From positions 434,134-498,133 of the forward strand of contig NZ_JAMTCK010000001.1 in assembly GCF_024171785.1 (NCBI RefSeq): a DNA stretch of 64,000 bases. Direction: 5' to 3'. The stretch comes from Goodfellowiella coeruleoviolacea. Lineage in GTDB: Bacteria; Actinomycetota; Actinomycetes; Mycobacteriales; Pseudonocardiaceae. The number at the start of each line of letters is the position of its first letter. The first letter of the stretch is position 1. The position numbers and the translations under genes were made by a program. This document shows positions 16,856 through 24,995 of this stretch, piece by piece. Below the pieces are notes generated by a model that had not been told where the DNA came from, ran no database searches, and saw only the letters and a list, made by a program, of their open reading frames with translations.

Positions 16856-16900
16856 GGCGGGGCCGTCCACGGGCCGGAGTCGCCGGTGGACGGCCCCGCC
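16856..16900 (+). terminator. Strong hairpin after the DUF1080 gene
   Basis: Arms 16856-16870 (GGCGGGGCCGTCCAC) and 16886-16900 (GTGGACGGCCCCGCC) are a perfect 15-bp stem with a 15-nt loop, 14 bp past the stop. No long U-tract follows, as is common in high-GC actinobacteria. Confidence 0.8.
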
Positions 16901-17019
16901 GGTGGGGCTTTGTCCGGCCGGGCGTGCTCCGCGACGGCGTTCCCCGGCTCACCGCGCGCCAGCGCAACGACGCGGTCGTCATCGGGTAGACGGCCCCGCG
17001 GGCGACCCCGGGGCGCTGC

Positions 17020-18636
17020 TCAGCGCGGGTTGGACCGCACGCGGATGACCGACTCGGCCCAGACCGCGTGCCGCACCTGGGCCGGCTGGCCGTCGATGGT
17101 CAGCTTCCTGGCGATCTCCTCCAGTTCGCGGTCCAGCGCGGTGGCCCGCTCCACGTGCTGGCGCAGGTGCTCGTGCCAGGTCGCCACGATGAAGGTCTCC
17201 ACGAACAGCGTGGGTTCCTCGGTGTCCTGGAACAGTCCCCACAGGGTCGCGCCGGTGCGCCGCCGCGACCGCTCCAGGTGCTGCATGGCGGCCACGAACA
17301 GGCTCGCGTTGGCCTCGTCCACCCGCCATTCCACGATGATGAGCACGGGTCCGGCGCCCGAACTCAGCCTGGACCGGCCGGTCGGCTCCGGCCAGTAGTG
17401 CACCGTCTTCAAATCGGGGCGGACCTTCGGCAGCGGCAGGGCGCGCACGCTGACCAGCGCGCCCACCAGCATGCCCAGGGCCGGCGCCACGAACGCGGTG
17501 CGCAGTCCGGCCGCGTCGGCGAGCACGCCCCACCCCACCGCGCCCAGCGCCTGTCCGCCCATGAAGACCAGCTGGTAGTAGGCCAGGGCCCGGGCACGCG
17601 TCCAGGCCGGCAACAGGATCTGGGCCACGGCGTTGAGCGTGGACTGCACGCCGATCCAGGCCAGCCCCACCACCACCAGCGCGGTCACCACCGCCGGCAC
17701 CGACTCGACCACGCCGATGACGAACATGGCGCCGGCGAAGACCACCATCCCGGCCGTGGACAGGGTGGCGCTGCCCAGCTGGTCGCGCAACCGGGGCACC
17801 ACGACGATGCCGACCACCGCGCCCGCCCCCACGCTGGCCAGCAGCAGCCCGTACGCGTCGGCCGCCAGGGCCAGCGGCCCGCGCGCCAGTGCCGGCAGCA
17901 GTGCCCACAGCCCGCTGGCGAACAGCATGAACAGCATCGACCTGGCGAGCACCGCCGCGAACCGGGGCGCGCTGCGGATGTAGCGCGCCCCGGCCCTGGT
18001 GGCGCCGAGCACGTGCTCCGGGCCCAGCGGGTGGTGGTCGGTCGGGCGCCGCCACTGGTAGAGCACGAGCAGCACACCCAGGAACGACAGGGTGTTGAAG
18101 GCGAAGGTGACCGCGGGCCCGATCAGCGCGATCAGCGCCCCGCCCAGCGCCGGGCCCACCGCGCGCGCCACGTTGGCGTTGGCGCCGTTGAGCAGCGCCG
18201 CCTGGGGGATCTCCGCCCGGCTGACCAGTTCGGGCTGGATCGCCTGGAACGAGGGCACGCACAGCGCGTCACCGATCCCCATCAGCGCGGTCAGGCCGAG
18301 CAGCAGCGCCGGGGTGGTCACCCGCTCCGCGGTCAGCACGGCCAGCGCGCCCGAGCCGACGAACATCGCGGTCTGGCCGCACAGCAGCAGCCGGCGCCGG
18401 TCGACGATGTCGCCGAGCGCGCCGGCGGGGACGACCAGCAGGAACACCGGCAGCGTCATGGCGGTCTGCACCAGCGCGATCTGCAGGGCGCGGCCACCGA
18501 GGTCGCCCATCAGCCACTGGGCGCCGACCGTCTGCACCCAGGTGCCGGTGTTCGCGCCGAACTGCGCGATCCACAGCGCGCGGAACGTGGGCCGGCGCAG
18601 CGGCGCCCACGCCGACAGCGCCACCGCGGTCCGCAT
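17020..18636 (-). CDS. MFS transporter (EntS/MFS_3 type) with C-terminal ABM-like domain
   Basis: A 538-aa protein with about 11-12 predicted spans in residues 1-410 (LWIAQFGANTGTWVQTVGAQWLM, ALLNGANANVARAVGPALGGAL, LVFMGGQALGAVGWGVLAD), followed by a soluble domain of about 110 residues (VLIIVEWRVDEANASLFVAA, LFVETFIVATWHEHLRQH) resembling antibiotic-biosynthesis-monooxygenase/dimeric ferredoxin-like folds. This layout is that of the MFS_3/enterobactin-exporter family. The ATG at 18636 overlaps the stop of the upstream epimerase (TGATG). The substrate cannot be read from sequence; export of a small metabolite is likely. Confidence 0.85.
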   Translation of the reverse strand: MRTAVALSAWAPLRRPTFRALWIAQFGANTGTWVQTVGAQWLMGDLGGRALQIALVQTAMTLPVFLLVVPAGALGDIVDRRRLLLCGQTAMFVGSGALAVLTAERVTTPALLLGLTALMGIGDALCVPSFQAIQPELVSRAEIPQAALLNGANANVARAVGPALGGALIALIGPAVTFAFNTLSFLGVLLVLYQWRRPTDHHPLGPEHVLGATRAGARYIRSAPRFAAVLARSMLFMLFASGLWALLPALARGPLALAADAYGLLLASVGAGAVVGIVVVPRLRDQLGSATLSTAGMVVFAGAMFVIGVVESVPAVVTALVVVGLAWIGVQSTLNAVAQILLPAWTRARALAYYQLVFMGGQALGAVGWGVLADAAGLRTAFVAPALGMLVGALVSVRALPLPKVRPDLKTVHYWPEPTGRSRLSSGAGPVLIIVEWRVDEANASLFVAAMQHLERSRRRTGATLWGLFQDTEEPTLFVETFIVATWHEHLRQHVERATALDRELEEIARKLTIDGQPAQVRHAVWAESVIRVRSNPR

Positions 18637-19577
18637 CAGGAACTGGCCCGCAATCCGAGCTGCACGCCGGTCCGGCCCTCGGCCACGCGCTGCCTGGCCT
18701 CCGGCAGCAGCCGGCCGTCCGCGTCGAGCAGGTCGCGCCAGCTGCGCGTGGGCTTCCAGCCGAACACCCTGGCCGCCTTGGCGCAGGAGATGCCGGACGC
18801 CTCGGCGTGGTCGACCGGCCGCAGGTCCACCTCGCCGTCGAAGTTGCGGCGCACCAGGTCGTGCAGGTTCCCGCCGGCCGCGTTGTCGGCCGCGGCGCAG
18901 TACACCACCTCGTGGCCGGGTGTGTCGGTGGTGGCCGCGAGCGCGACCAGGTCGGCCAGGTCGTACACCAGCACGTAGGACCAGAACGAGGCACTGCGGT
19001 CGGTGCCCCCGTCCCGCACGATCGGGCCGACGTTGCGCTCGATGTTGCCCTCCCACTGCACCCAGGTGGGCCGCACGGACACGCCGGTGAGGTCGCCGCG
19101 CTGGACCGCGGCGTCCATCAGCAGCTCGCCGAACCACTTGGACAGCGCGTAGGAGTCCTGCGGCCGGACCGGGTGGTCCTCGTCGATGGGCGCGTAGTCG
19201 GCGTGGAAGTAGCGCCGGGGGAAGGAGAACCCGGGCACGGTCTCACTGGAGATGTGCACCACGCGGCGCGCGCCGGACCGCTCCGCCGCCTCGATGAGGT
19301 GGTAGGTGGCCATCAGGTTGTTCTGGAAGATCACGTGCGGCGGGTTGTGCTTGGGGCTGGGGATGGCCGCGCAGTGCACGACGGCCTCGTGCCCGGGCAC
19401 CACCGCGGCGGCGTGTCCGGCGTCGGACAGGTCGGCCTGGACGTAGCGCACCTCCCGGGCGCGCTCGCACACGGCGGGTGCGACGTCGACCGCGGTCACC
19501 TGGTGTCCGTCCCGCAGCAGCCGGTGCACGGTGGCGGCGCCGACCTTGCCACGCGCTCCTGTCACGAGAATCCGCAT
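18636..19577 (-). CDS. NAD(P)-dependent epimerase/dehydratase (extended SDR)
   Basis: A 313-aa extended short-chain dehydrogenase: N-terminal Rossmann motif LVTGARGKVGAATVHRLL (GxxGxxG), HISSETVPG with the catalytic Ser, and YALSKWFGE with the YxxxK pair. It resembles UDP-glucose-4-epimerase and uronate dehydrogenase types. ATG at 19577. It is translationally coupled to the MFS gene behind it. The substrate is unknown. Confidence 0.88.
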   Translation of the reverse strand: MRILVTGARGKVGAATVHRLLRDGHQVTAVDVAPAVCERAREVRYVQADLSDAGHAAAVVPGHEAVVHCAAIPSPKHNPPHVIFQNNLMATYHLIEAAERSGARRVVHISSETVPGFSFPRRYFHADYAPIDEDHPVRPQDSYALSKWFGELLMDAAVQRGDLTGVSVRPTWVQWEGNIERNVGPIVRDGGTDRSASFWSYVLVYDLADLVALAATTDTPGHEVVYCAAADNAAGGNLHDLVRRNFDGEVDLRPVDHAEASGISCAKAARVFGWKPTRSWRDLLDADGRLLPEARQRVAEGRTGVQLGLRASS

Positions 19578-19646
19578 GGCGGCGGTGTACCCGGCCCGGT
19601 GCGCGCTACCCGCGGGCGCGGGCGGGCGGGTGCGGAGCCGGGGCCA

Positions 19647-19696
19647 GGGGGTAACCCGGCATCGCGTGGATTGACCGGGACGTGTCGGGTTACCCC
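19647..19696 (+). promoter_or_regulatory. Inverted GGGGTAACCCG/CGGGTTACCCC pair upstream of the sigma factor
   Basis: GGGGTAACCCG at 19647-19657 and CGGGTTACCCC at 19686-19696 are exact reverse complements, and each arm is itself nearly palindromic. The downstream copy ends about 31 bp before the GTG at 19728. A third copy, GGGGTTACCCC, lies at 23828-23838 upstream of the erythromycin-esterase gene. Possible shared operator or promoter motif. Confidence 0.4.
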
Positions 19697-19727
19697 ACCC
19701 CCGTCGTGCCGACCCTGGAGAGTGGAG

Positions 19728-20708
19728 GTGAGTGTGGTGCGCAACGCCAGGGCGCTGGGCTCCCGCGCCGAGCCGCGCGAACCCGGCAACGAGGCCGATC
19801 TGCTGGGCCAGTACCTGCGGCAGATCTCGGCGACGCCGCTGCTGAGCGCCGCCGAGGAGGTCGACCTGTCCCGGTGGATCGAGGCCGGGGTGTACGCGGC
19901 GGAGCTGCTGCGGCGGGCCGACGCGGGTGAGCGCGAGCTGTCCGGGGACGAGCGCCGCGAGCTGCGCGCGGTGGTCGCCGAGGGGGACCGCGCCAAGGAC
20001 CACATGGTGCGCGCCAACCTGCGGCTGGTGGTGGCCGCGGCCAAGAAGTACGCCCATCGCGGGCTGCCGCTGCTCGACGTGATCCAGGAGGGCAACCTGG
20101 GCCTGATCCGCGCGGTGGAGAAGTTCGACTACGCCAGGGGCTACAAGTTCTCCACGTATGCCACCTGGTGGATCCGGCAGGCGGTGGAGCGCGGCCTGGC
20201 CGAGCAGACCCGCACCATCCGGCTGCCCGTGTACCTGGTGGAGGACCTGCGCAAGCTGGGGCGCGTCGAGCGGGAGCTGCACGGCCGGCTCGGCCGCGAA
20301 CCCGGCGTCGCGGAGCTGGCCGAGGCAGCCGAGTTCGACGTGGACAAGGTGCTGCGGCTGCGGCAGGCGGCCAAGGAGGCGATCAGCCTGGACACCCCGG
20401 TGGGCGCGGAGGGCGAGGCCCGGGTGGCGGACCTGATCGAGGACACCGAGGTGCTGTCCGCGCCCGACGTGGTGGAGTTCCACGAGCTGGCGCGGGAGCT
20501 GCGCGGCCTGATCGACTCGCTGCCGCCGCGCGAGGCGATGATCATCAGCCTGCGCTACGGCCTGCACGACGGCCACCAGCACACGCTGCAGGCGGTCGGC
20601 GAGCGGCTCGGCCTGACCAAGGAGCGCGTGCGCCAGCTGGAGAAGCAGGCGCTGGCGCAGCTGCGCCACCCCGAGCGGCACGAGCCGCTGCTGGCCTGGG
20701 CCGGCTGA
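19728..20708 (+). CDS. RNA polymerase sigma-70 family factor (group 2, HrdB-like)
   Basis: Non-essential-type principal-like sigma factor of about 326 aa. Region 1.2 (DLLGQYLRQISATPLLSAAEE), region 2 with MVRANLRLVVAAAKKYAHRG, DVIQEGNLGLIRAVEKFDY, KFSTYATWWIRQAVERGL (2.3/2.4), region 3 (RLGREPGVAELAEAAEF) and region 4 (LPPREAMIISLRYGL, LGLTKERVRQLEKQAL) are all there; the long acidic region 1.1 of the housekeeping factor is not. Three in-frame GTG codons (19728, 19734, 19737) sit behind GGAGAGTGGAGG, so the exact start is uncertain. Standing alone without anti-sigma gene, it is probably a stress- or stationary-phase factor. Confidence 0.92.
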   Translation: MSVVRNARALGSRAEPREPGNEADLLGQYLRQISATPLLSAAEEVDLSRWIEAGVYAAELLRRADAGERELSGDERRELRAVVAEGDRAKDHMVRANLRLVVAAAKKYAHRGLPLLDVIQEGNLGLIRAVEKFDYARGYKFSTYATWWIRQAVERGLAEQTRTIRLPVYLVEDLRKLGRVERELHGRLGREPGVAELAEAAEFDVDKVLRLRQAAKEAISLDTPVGAEGEARVADLIEDTEVLSAPDVVEFHELARELRGLIDSLPPREAMIISLRYGLHDGHQHTLQAVGERLGLTKERVRQLEKQALAQLRHPERHEPLLAWAG

Positions 20709-20714
20709 GACGCC

Positions 20715-21644
20715 TCACCTCGGTGGTGCCGCGTCCGGGTGGTGGCCGAACGGCACCAGGGCCCGGGCCGCCGTGCGCACCACCGAGGCGGTGACTGCGG
20801 CCAGCGGCGGCGAGTCGAGCTTCCAGTGCTGCCAGTGCAGGGGCACGTCCACGGGGCGGTCGGGGGCCAGGTCGACCAGCGCGCCGGCGGCCAGCAGCGC
20901 CTCGACCTGCGTGGTGGGCAGCATGCCCCAGCCCAGTCCGTTGACCACCGCCTGGCAGAACACCGCTGACTCGGGCACCACGTGGCGCACCCCGCCGGTG
21001 GCACGCCGCCCGGTCAGCTCGCGCAGGAACCGGTCCTGCAGGTCGTCCTTGTGGTCGAAGACCACCACCGGGGCGGTGGCCAGCACCTGGTGCAGTGGGC
21101 CGTGCGCCAGCCAGCGGGCCGCGAAGTCCGGGCTGGCCATGGCGTGGTAGCGCATCCGACCCAGCGGCCGGGCGGTGCAGCCCTGCACCGGGCGCGCGGA
21201 CGAGGTGACCGCGGCCATCACCAGTCCCTGGCGCAGCAGCTCCGCGGTGTGGTCCTGGTCCTCCCGGCGCAGCTCGAAGCGGATCGGCAGCTCGTCGGGG
21301 TCCAGCCGCAGCGCGTCCAGGAACCAGGTGGCCAGCGAGTCGGCGTTGACCGCGATGGACACCGTGCTCGGCTGGCCGGCCTCGACCATGCCCAGGTCGG
21401 CCAGCACGTCCCCGGTGAGCAGCGCCAGCTGGCGCGCGTACCTGGCCACGACCTCGCCCGACTCGGTCAGCCGCACGGGTTTGGACCGGATCAGCAGCAC
21501 CCGCCCGATCCGCTGCTCCAGCAGCTTGATCCGCTGGCTGACCGCGGACGGCGTCAGGTGCAGCGCACGCGCGGCCGCGTCAAAGGTGCCCTGGTCGACG
21601 GCGGCCACCAGGGTGCGGACCAGCTCGGTGGGCAGTTCGGGCAT
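20715..21644 (-). CDS. lysG: LysR family regulator LysG/ArgP
   Basis: A 309-aa LysR-type activator divergent from the lysE-type exporter, the classic lysG-lysE arrangement sensing Lys/Arg. The winged HTH (FDAAARALHLTPSAVSQRIKLLEQRIG) and the effector domain with VNADSLATWFLDAL typical for ArgP/LysG are seen. ATG at 21644 follows a GTG 3 bp upstream; either could serve. The stop sits 7 bp after the sigma factor stop, convergent. Confidence 0.9.
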   Translation of the reverse strand: MPELPTELVRTLVAAVDQGTFDAAARALHLTPSAVSQRIKLLEQRIGRVLLIRSKPVRLTESGEVVARYARQLALLTGDVLADLGMVEAGQPSTVSIAVNADSLATWFLDALRLDPDELPIRFELRREDQDHTAELLRQGLVMAAVTSSARPVQGCTARPLGRMRYHAMASPDFAARWLAHGPLHQVLATAPVVVFDHKDDLQDRFLRELTGRRATGGVRHVVPESAVFCQAVVNGLGWGMLPTTQVEALLAAGALVDLAPDRPVDVPLHWQHWKLDSPPLAAVTASVVRTAARALVPFGHHPDAAPPR

Positions 21645-21724
21645 CACCGCGTCATCACGAACGCTAATGATACTGAAGAATCTTTAGCTGGCCTGGCGGG
21701 AAAACCCGACCTAGCGTCGCCGTT
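21645..21724. promoter_or_regulatory. lysG-lysE divergent promoter region
   Basis: Eighty bp with an AT-richer core (21655-21690). A TAGCGT hexamer at 21712-21717 lies 7 nt before the lysE GTG and no Shine-Dalgarno is present, which fits a leaderless lysE mRNA. The core is the expected site for LysG binding. Confidence 0.5.
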
Positions 21725-22345
21725 GTGCAGGTGTTGACTCCCGTGCTCGCCGGTCTGGGGACCGGCCTGTCCCTCATCGTCGCGATCGGCGCGCAGAACG
21801 CGTTCGTGCTGCGCCAGGGCATCCGCCGCGAACACGTGCTGCCGGTGGTGGCGATCTGCGCGGTGTCCGACGCCGTGCTGATCGCGCTGGGCGTGGGCGG
21901 GGTGGGTGGCGTCATCCAGCTGTGGCCGGGTGCGCTGAGCCTGGTCGGCTGGGCGGGTGGGCTGTTCCTGATCTGCTACGGCCTGCTCGCCGCGCGCCGC
22001 GCCCTGCGGTCCACCGCCCAACTGGACCCCGAGGGGTCCTCGGCCGCTGGTTCGCTGCGCGTGGCCGTGCTCACCTGCCTGGCGTTCACCTGGCTGAACC
22101 CGCACGTCTACCTGGACACGGTGCTGCTGCTGGGCACGGTCGCCACCGGTTGGGGCGCGGCCCGCTGGTGGTTCGCGGCCGGCGCGGTCACCGCGAGCGC
22201 GCTGTGGTTCGGCGGGCTCGGCTTTGGCGCGCGCCTGCTGCGTGGTTTCTTCACCCGACCGTCGTCGTGGCGGCTGCTGGACGGGCTGATCGCCGCGACC
22301 ATGACCGCGCTCGGCGCGGTGCTGCTGACCGGCGCCACCGGCTGA
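21725..22345 (+). CDS. lysE: LysE/ArgO family basic amino acid exporter
   Basis: A 206-aa membrane protein with six predicted spans; the family signature is in the first span, [20 protein letters not shown], and in [17 protein letters not shown]. It would export L-lysine/L-arginine and prevent their accumulation. Start GTG at 21725 (no Shine-Dalgarno, see the promoter entry). Regulation by the divergent LysR gene is expected. Confidence 0.92.
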   Translation: MQVLTPVLAGLGTGLSLIVAIGAQNAFVLRQGIRREHVLPVVAICAVSDAVLIALGVGGVGGVIQLWPGALSLVGWAGGLFLICYGLLAARRALRSTAQLDPEGSSAAGSLRVAVLTCLAFTWLNPHVYLDTVLLLGTVATGWGAARWWFAAGAVTASALWFGGLGFGARLLRGFFTRPSSWRLLDGLIAATMTALGAVLLTGATG

Positions 22346-22401
22346 CCGGACCGGCTGACCGGACCGGCTGTCCGGGCCGGCTGTCCGGGCCGGCTGTCCG
22401 G
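22341..22401 (+). repeat. 13-bp tandem repeat across the lysE stop codon
   Basis: About 4.7 units: GCTGACCGGACCG twice, then GCTGTCCGGGCCG twice and a partial unit. The array begins in the last codons of lysE and runs into the convergent gap before the erythromycin-esterase gene. The units can fold on themselves and may help termination. Confidence 0.7.
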
Positions 22402-22426
22402 CCACCGGCCGGGCCCCGGCGGCCGG

Positions 22427-23803
22427 TCACTCCCCCACCGGGAACGTCTCCGCCTCGCCCCTGGCCAGCTCCACCGCGTGCAACGGGTTCAGCGCCTCGG
22501 TGTGGTCGCAGTGGACGAGCACGTCGTAGCGGCGGGACAGCGCGGTGGGCACGTAGTTGCGGGCCAGGTCGCTGGCCGGGCGGTAGACCACCCCGACGGC
22601 CCGGTGGCCGCGCACCCGGCCGGCCCACGCCGGGTCGCCGCCCGGCTCCCCGCCGTCCCCGTCCCCGCGGCCGGTGCCGAAGACGAACAGGCTGTCCGCG
22701 TCCGGCACGGCCTCGTGCAGCAGCGCCTCCACGCTGTCCGGCCGGGCCGGGGGAAGGACCATCCGGCGCACCGGCCCGCCCCACAGGTCCGCGGCGACGA
22801 CGCTGCCCCGGTGGGTGGAGAAACCCACCAGCACCACCCCGTCGTCGGCGTGCCGCTGCCGGACCAGCTGCCCCACGTTCACCAGGCCGGCCGCGGCCAT
22901 GTCGGTCGCCCTGGCGTCGCCCACGTGGGTGTTGTGCGCCCACACCACCGCCTTGGCGTGCGCGCCGTACGCGCTCACCAGCCGGTCCAGCGTGTCCGCC
23001 ATGTGGTGGTCGCGCACGTTCCAGGAGCGGCTGTCGCCGCGCACCATCTCCCGGTAGTAGCGCTCCGCGCCGGCCACCACCGCCGCGTTCTGCCGCGCCA
23101 CGAACCCGGGGGCCAGGCCGGGCAGCGCGTCCTCGTGCGCGGGCGCGCGCAGGTCGGCGAGCAGGCGCACCACGTCCGCCTCGCAGGTCTCCGGCAGGGC
23201 CCGGGTGGCGAACGCGTAGGCCTGCGGGTCCTCCCGGTAGGGCTCGAAGCAGCGGTAGGCCCGCAGCGCGGTGTCCACCTGGTCCGGGGCGTGCTCGCGC
23301 AGGTAGTCCAGTACCGCGCGCAGCGAGTCCCACAGGCTGTAGACGTCCAGGCCGTGCAGGCCCACCGGCGGGCCGGACCGCCCGCCGGTGGTGTTGACCG
23401 CGCGCAGCCACCTGGCGAACTCGACGACCTCCTCGTTGGCCCACATCCAGCGCGGCCAGCGGTCGAAGGTCCACAGCGCGGCGGCCGGGTCGTCGGGTGC
23501 GCCGGGCGCGCCCACCACGCAGCAGTGCAGCCGGTGGCAGTCCGGCCAGTCACCCTCCACACCGACGAAGGAGAAGTCCCGCTCGGCGATGAGCCGCCTG
23601 GTCAGTTCCGCCCGCCACCGGTAGAACTCCGAAGTGCCGTGCGTGGCCTCGCCGATCAGCACGAACCGCGCCTGGCCGACCCTGGCCAGCACGGCGTCCA
23701 GGTCCTGCGGGGCGCGCAGCGGCTGGGCCGCCGCCCGCACCCGCTGCGCAAGCTCCACAACGCCCTCCCGCACCGGTTGGTGGCGCACCGCGGCGGCCAG
23801 CAC
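22427..23803 (-). CDS. Erythromycin esterase family protein
   Basis: A 458-aa protein of the EreA/EreB superfamily. Motifs: IGEATHGTSEFYRWR (active-site Glu/His), VEGDWPDCHRLH, FARWLRAVN, VGLHGLDVYSLWDSL and VVWAHNTHVGDARATDM (second His). Members hydrolyse macrolide lactones or similar esters; many in actinobacteria have no known substrate, so resistance should not be assumed. It is cytoplasmic and stands alone, convergent with lysE and divergent from gpgS. Confidence 0.9.
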   Translation of the reverse strand: MLAAAVRHQPVREGVVELAQRVRAAAQPLRAPQDLDAVLARVGQARFVLIGEATHGTSEFYRWRAELTRRLIAERDFSFVGVEGDWPDCHRLHCCVVGAPGAPDDPAAALWTFDRWPRWMWANEEVVEFARWLRAVNTTGGRSGPPVGLHGLDVYSLWDSLRAVLDYLREHAPDQVDTALRAYRCFEPYREDPQAYAFATRALPETCEADVVRLLADLRAPAHEDALPGLAPGFVARQNAAVVAGAERYYREMVRGDSRSWNVRDHHMADTLDRLVSAYGAHAKAVVWAHNTHVGDARATDMAAAGLVNVGQLVRQRHADDGVVLVGFSTHRGSVVAADLWGGPVRRMVLPPARPDSVEALLHEAVPDADSLFVFGTGRGDGDGGEPGGDPAWAGRVRGHRAVGVVYRPASDLARNYVPTALSRRYDVLVHCDHTEALNPLHAVELARGEAETFPVGE

Positions 23804-23827
23804 CGCGAGCCGCGTCGGCGGCGCTGT

Positions 23828-23838
23828 GGGGTTACCCC
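23828..23838. promoter_or_regulatory. GGGGTTACCCC palindrome
   Basis: An 11-bp palindrome 25 bp upstream of the erythromycin-esterase start (23803, minus strand). Same sequence as the repeat arms upstream of the sigma-factor gene at 19647-19696. Confidence 0.4.
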
Positions 23839-23999
23839 GGCGAGCACCCGGTCACACGCGAACTGCCCGCCCCGGGTGTTGTCATGTTCGAACCGGGCGG
23901 ACAACGGGCACTGGCAGGCAACCGGGGCGACCATCCCAGGTGGACACGGACCGGGCGTGGGGCGAGCGATGTCAGCGTGGGCGATGTCAGGGGACAGGG

Positions 24000-24995
24000 A
24001 TGCGACACCAGCAGCTACCGACGGGGACACTGGACTGGCTGACGCGACGCACCAGCCGAGCCGCTGACTGGCCGCCGCGCGCGCTGGTCGAGGCCAAGGG
24101 CGGCACGCGGATCAGCGTGGTGATCCCCGCGCACAACGAGGAAGCCACCATCGGCGACATCGTGCGGGTGATCCGGCACGAGCTGATGTGCCGGCTGCGG
24201 CTCGTCGACGAGTTGCTCGTGGTGGACTCCCGGTCCACCGACGCCACGGCGCGGGCCGCGCACGCCGCCGGCGCCCGGGTGGTCCGCCAGGACGACGTGC
24301 TCGGTGAGCTGCCCCCGGCCGACGGCAAGGGCGACGCGCTGTGGAAGGGCCTGGCCGCCTCCAGCGGCGACCTGGTCGCGTTCGTCGACGGTGACCTGCG
24401 GTCGTTTCCGCCCGAGTTCGTCACCGGGCTGCTCGGGCCGCTGCTGCTCGACCAGGACGTCGCCTACGTCAAGGGCTTCTACCACCGGCCGCTCACCGAC
24501 AGCCGGGGCACCGTGCCGGACGGGGGCGGGCGGGTGACCGAACTGGTGGCCCGACCGCTGATCAACCTGCACTGGCCGGCGCTGGCCGGCTTTGTCCAGC
24601 CGCTGGCCGGTGAGTACGCCGGGCGCCGCGAGGTGCTGGAGCGGGTGCCGTTCGTCACCGGCTACGGCGTGGAGATCGGACTGCTGGTGGACCTGCTGCA
24701 CGGCGTCGGCCTGGACGCGCTGGCCCAGGTGGACCTGGGCAGTCGCGAGCACAGCCACCAGAGCATCCCGGAACTCGGCCGGATGGCCACGCAGATCCTG
24801 CTCACCGTGCAGCGCCGGCTGGCGCCGCACGCCCACCCCCTGGCCCAGTCCTCGACCGCGCTGGCGCAGTTCCTCCGGGGCGGGTCGGGTGCCGTGGTCG
24901 ACCGGGAGGTGGTGGTCACCGAGGTCACGGTCACCGAGCGCCCCCCACTGGCCGCGGTGCGCGACGGCGTGCCCACGGATCTGCTGAGGCTGTAG
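24000..24995 (+). CDS. gpgS: Glucosyl-3-phosphoglycerate synthase
   Basis: GpgS (GT81) transfers glucose from an NDP-glucose to D-3-phosphoglycerate, the first step to glucosylglycerate and, in mycobacteria, methylglucose lipopolysaccharide. The 331-aa length matches the family (about 320-330). Seen: ISVVIPAHNEEATIGDIV, DELLVVDSRSTDATARAA, GELPPADGKGDALWKGLAA, metal site AFVDGDLRSF, LAGEYAGRREVLERVPFVTGYG (split here) and EHSHQSIPELGRMA. Start ATG at 24000 behind GGGGACAGG. The next gene starts at the base after its stop. Confidence 0.93.
   Translation: MRHQQLPTGTLDWLTRRTSRAADWPPRALVEAKGGTRISVVIPAHNEEATIGDIVRVIRHELMCRLRLVDELLVVDSRSTDATARAAHAAGARVVRQDDVLGELPPADGKGDALWKGLAASSGDLVAFVDGDLRSFPPEFVTGLLGPLLLDQDVAYVKGFYHRPLTDSRGTVPDGGGRVTELVARPLINLHWPALAGFVQPLAGEYAGRREVLERVPFVTGYGVEIGLLVDLLHGVGLDALAQVDLGSREHSHQSIPELGRMATQILLTVQRRLAPHAHPLAQSSTALAQFLRGGSGAVVDREVVVTEVTVTERPPLAAVRDGVPTDLLRL

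Noticed and set aside
22427-23803. Macrolide resistance role
   Set aside because: Family match only; many relatives have no macrolide activity, so no resistance claim is made.
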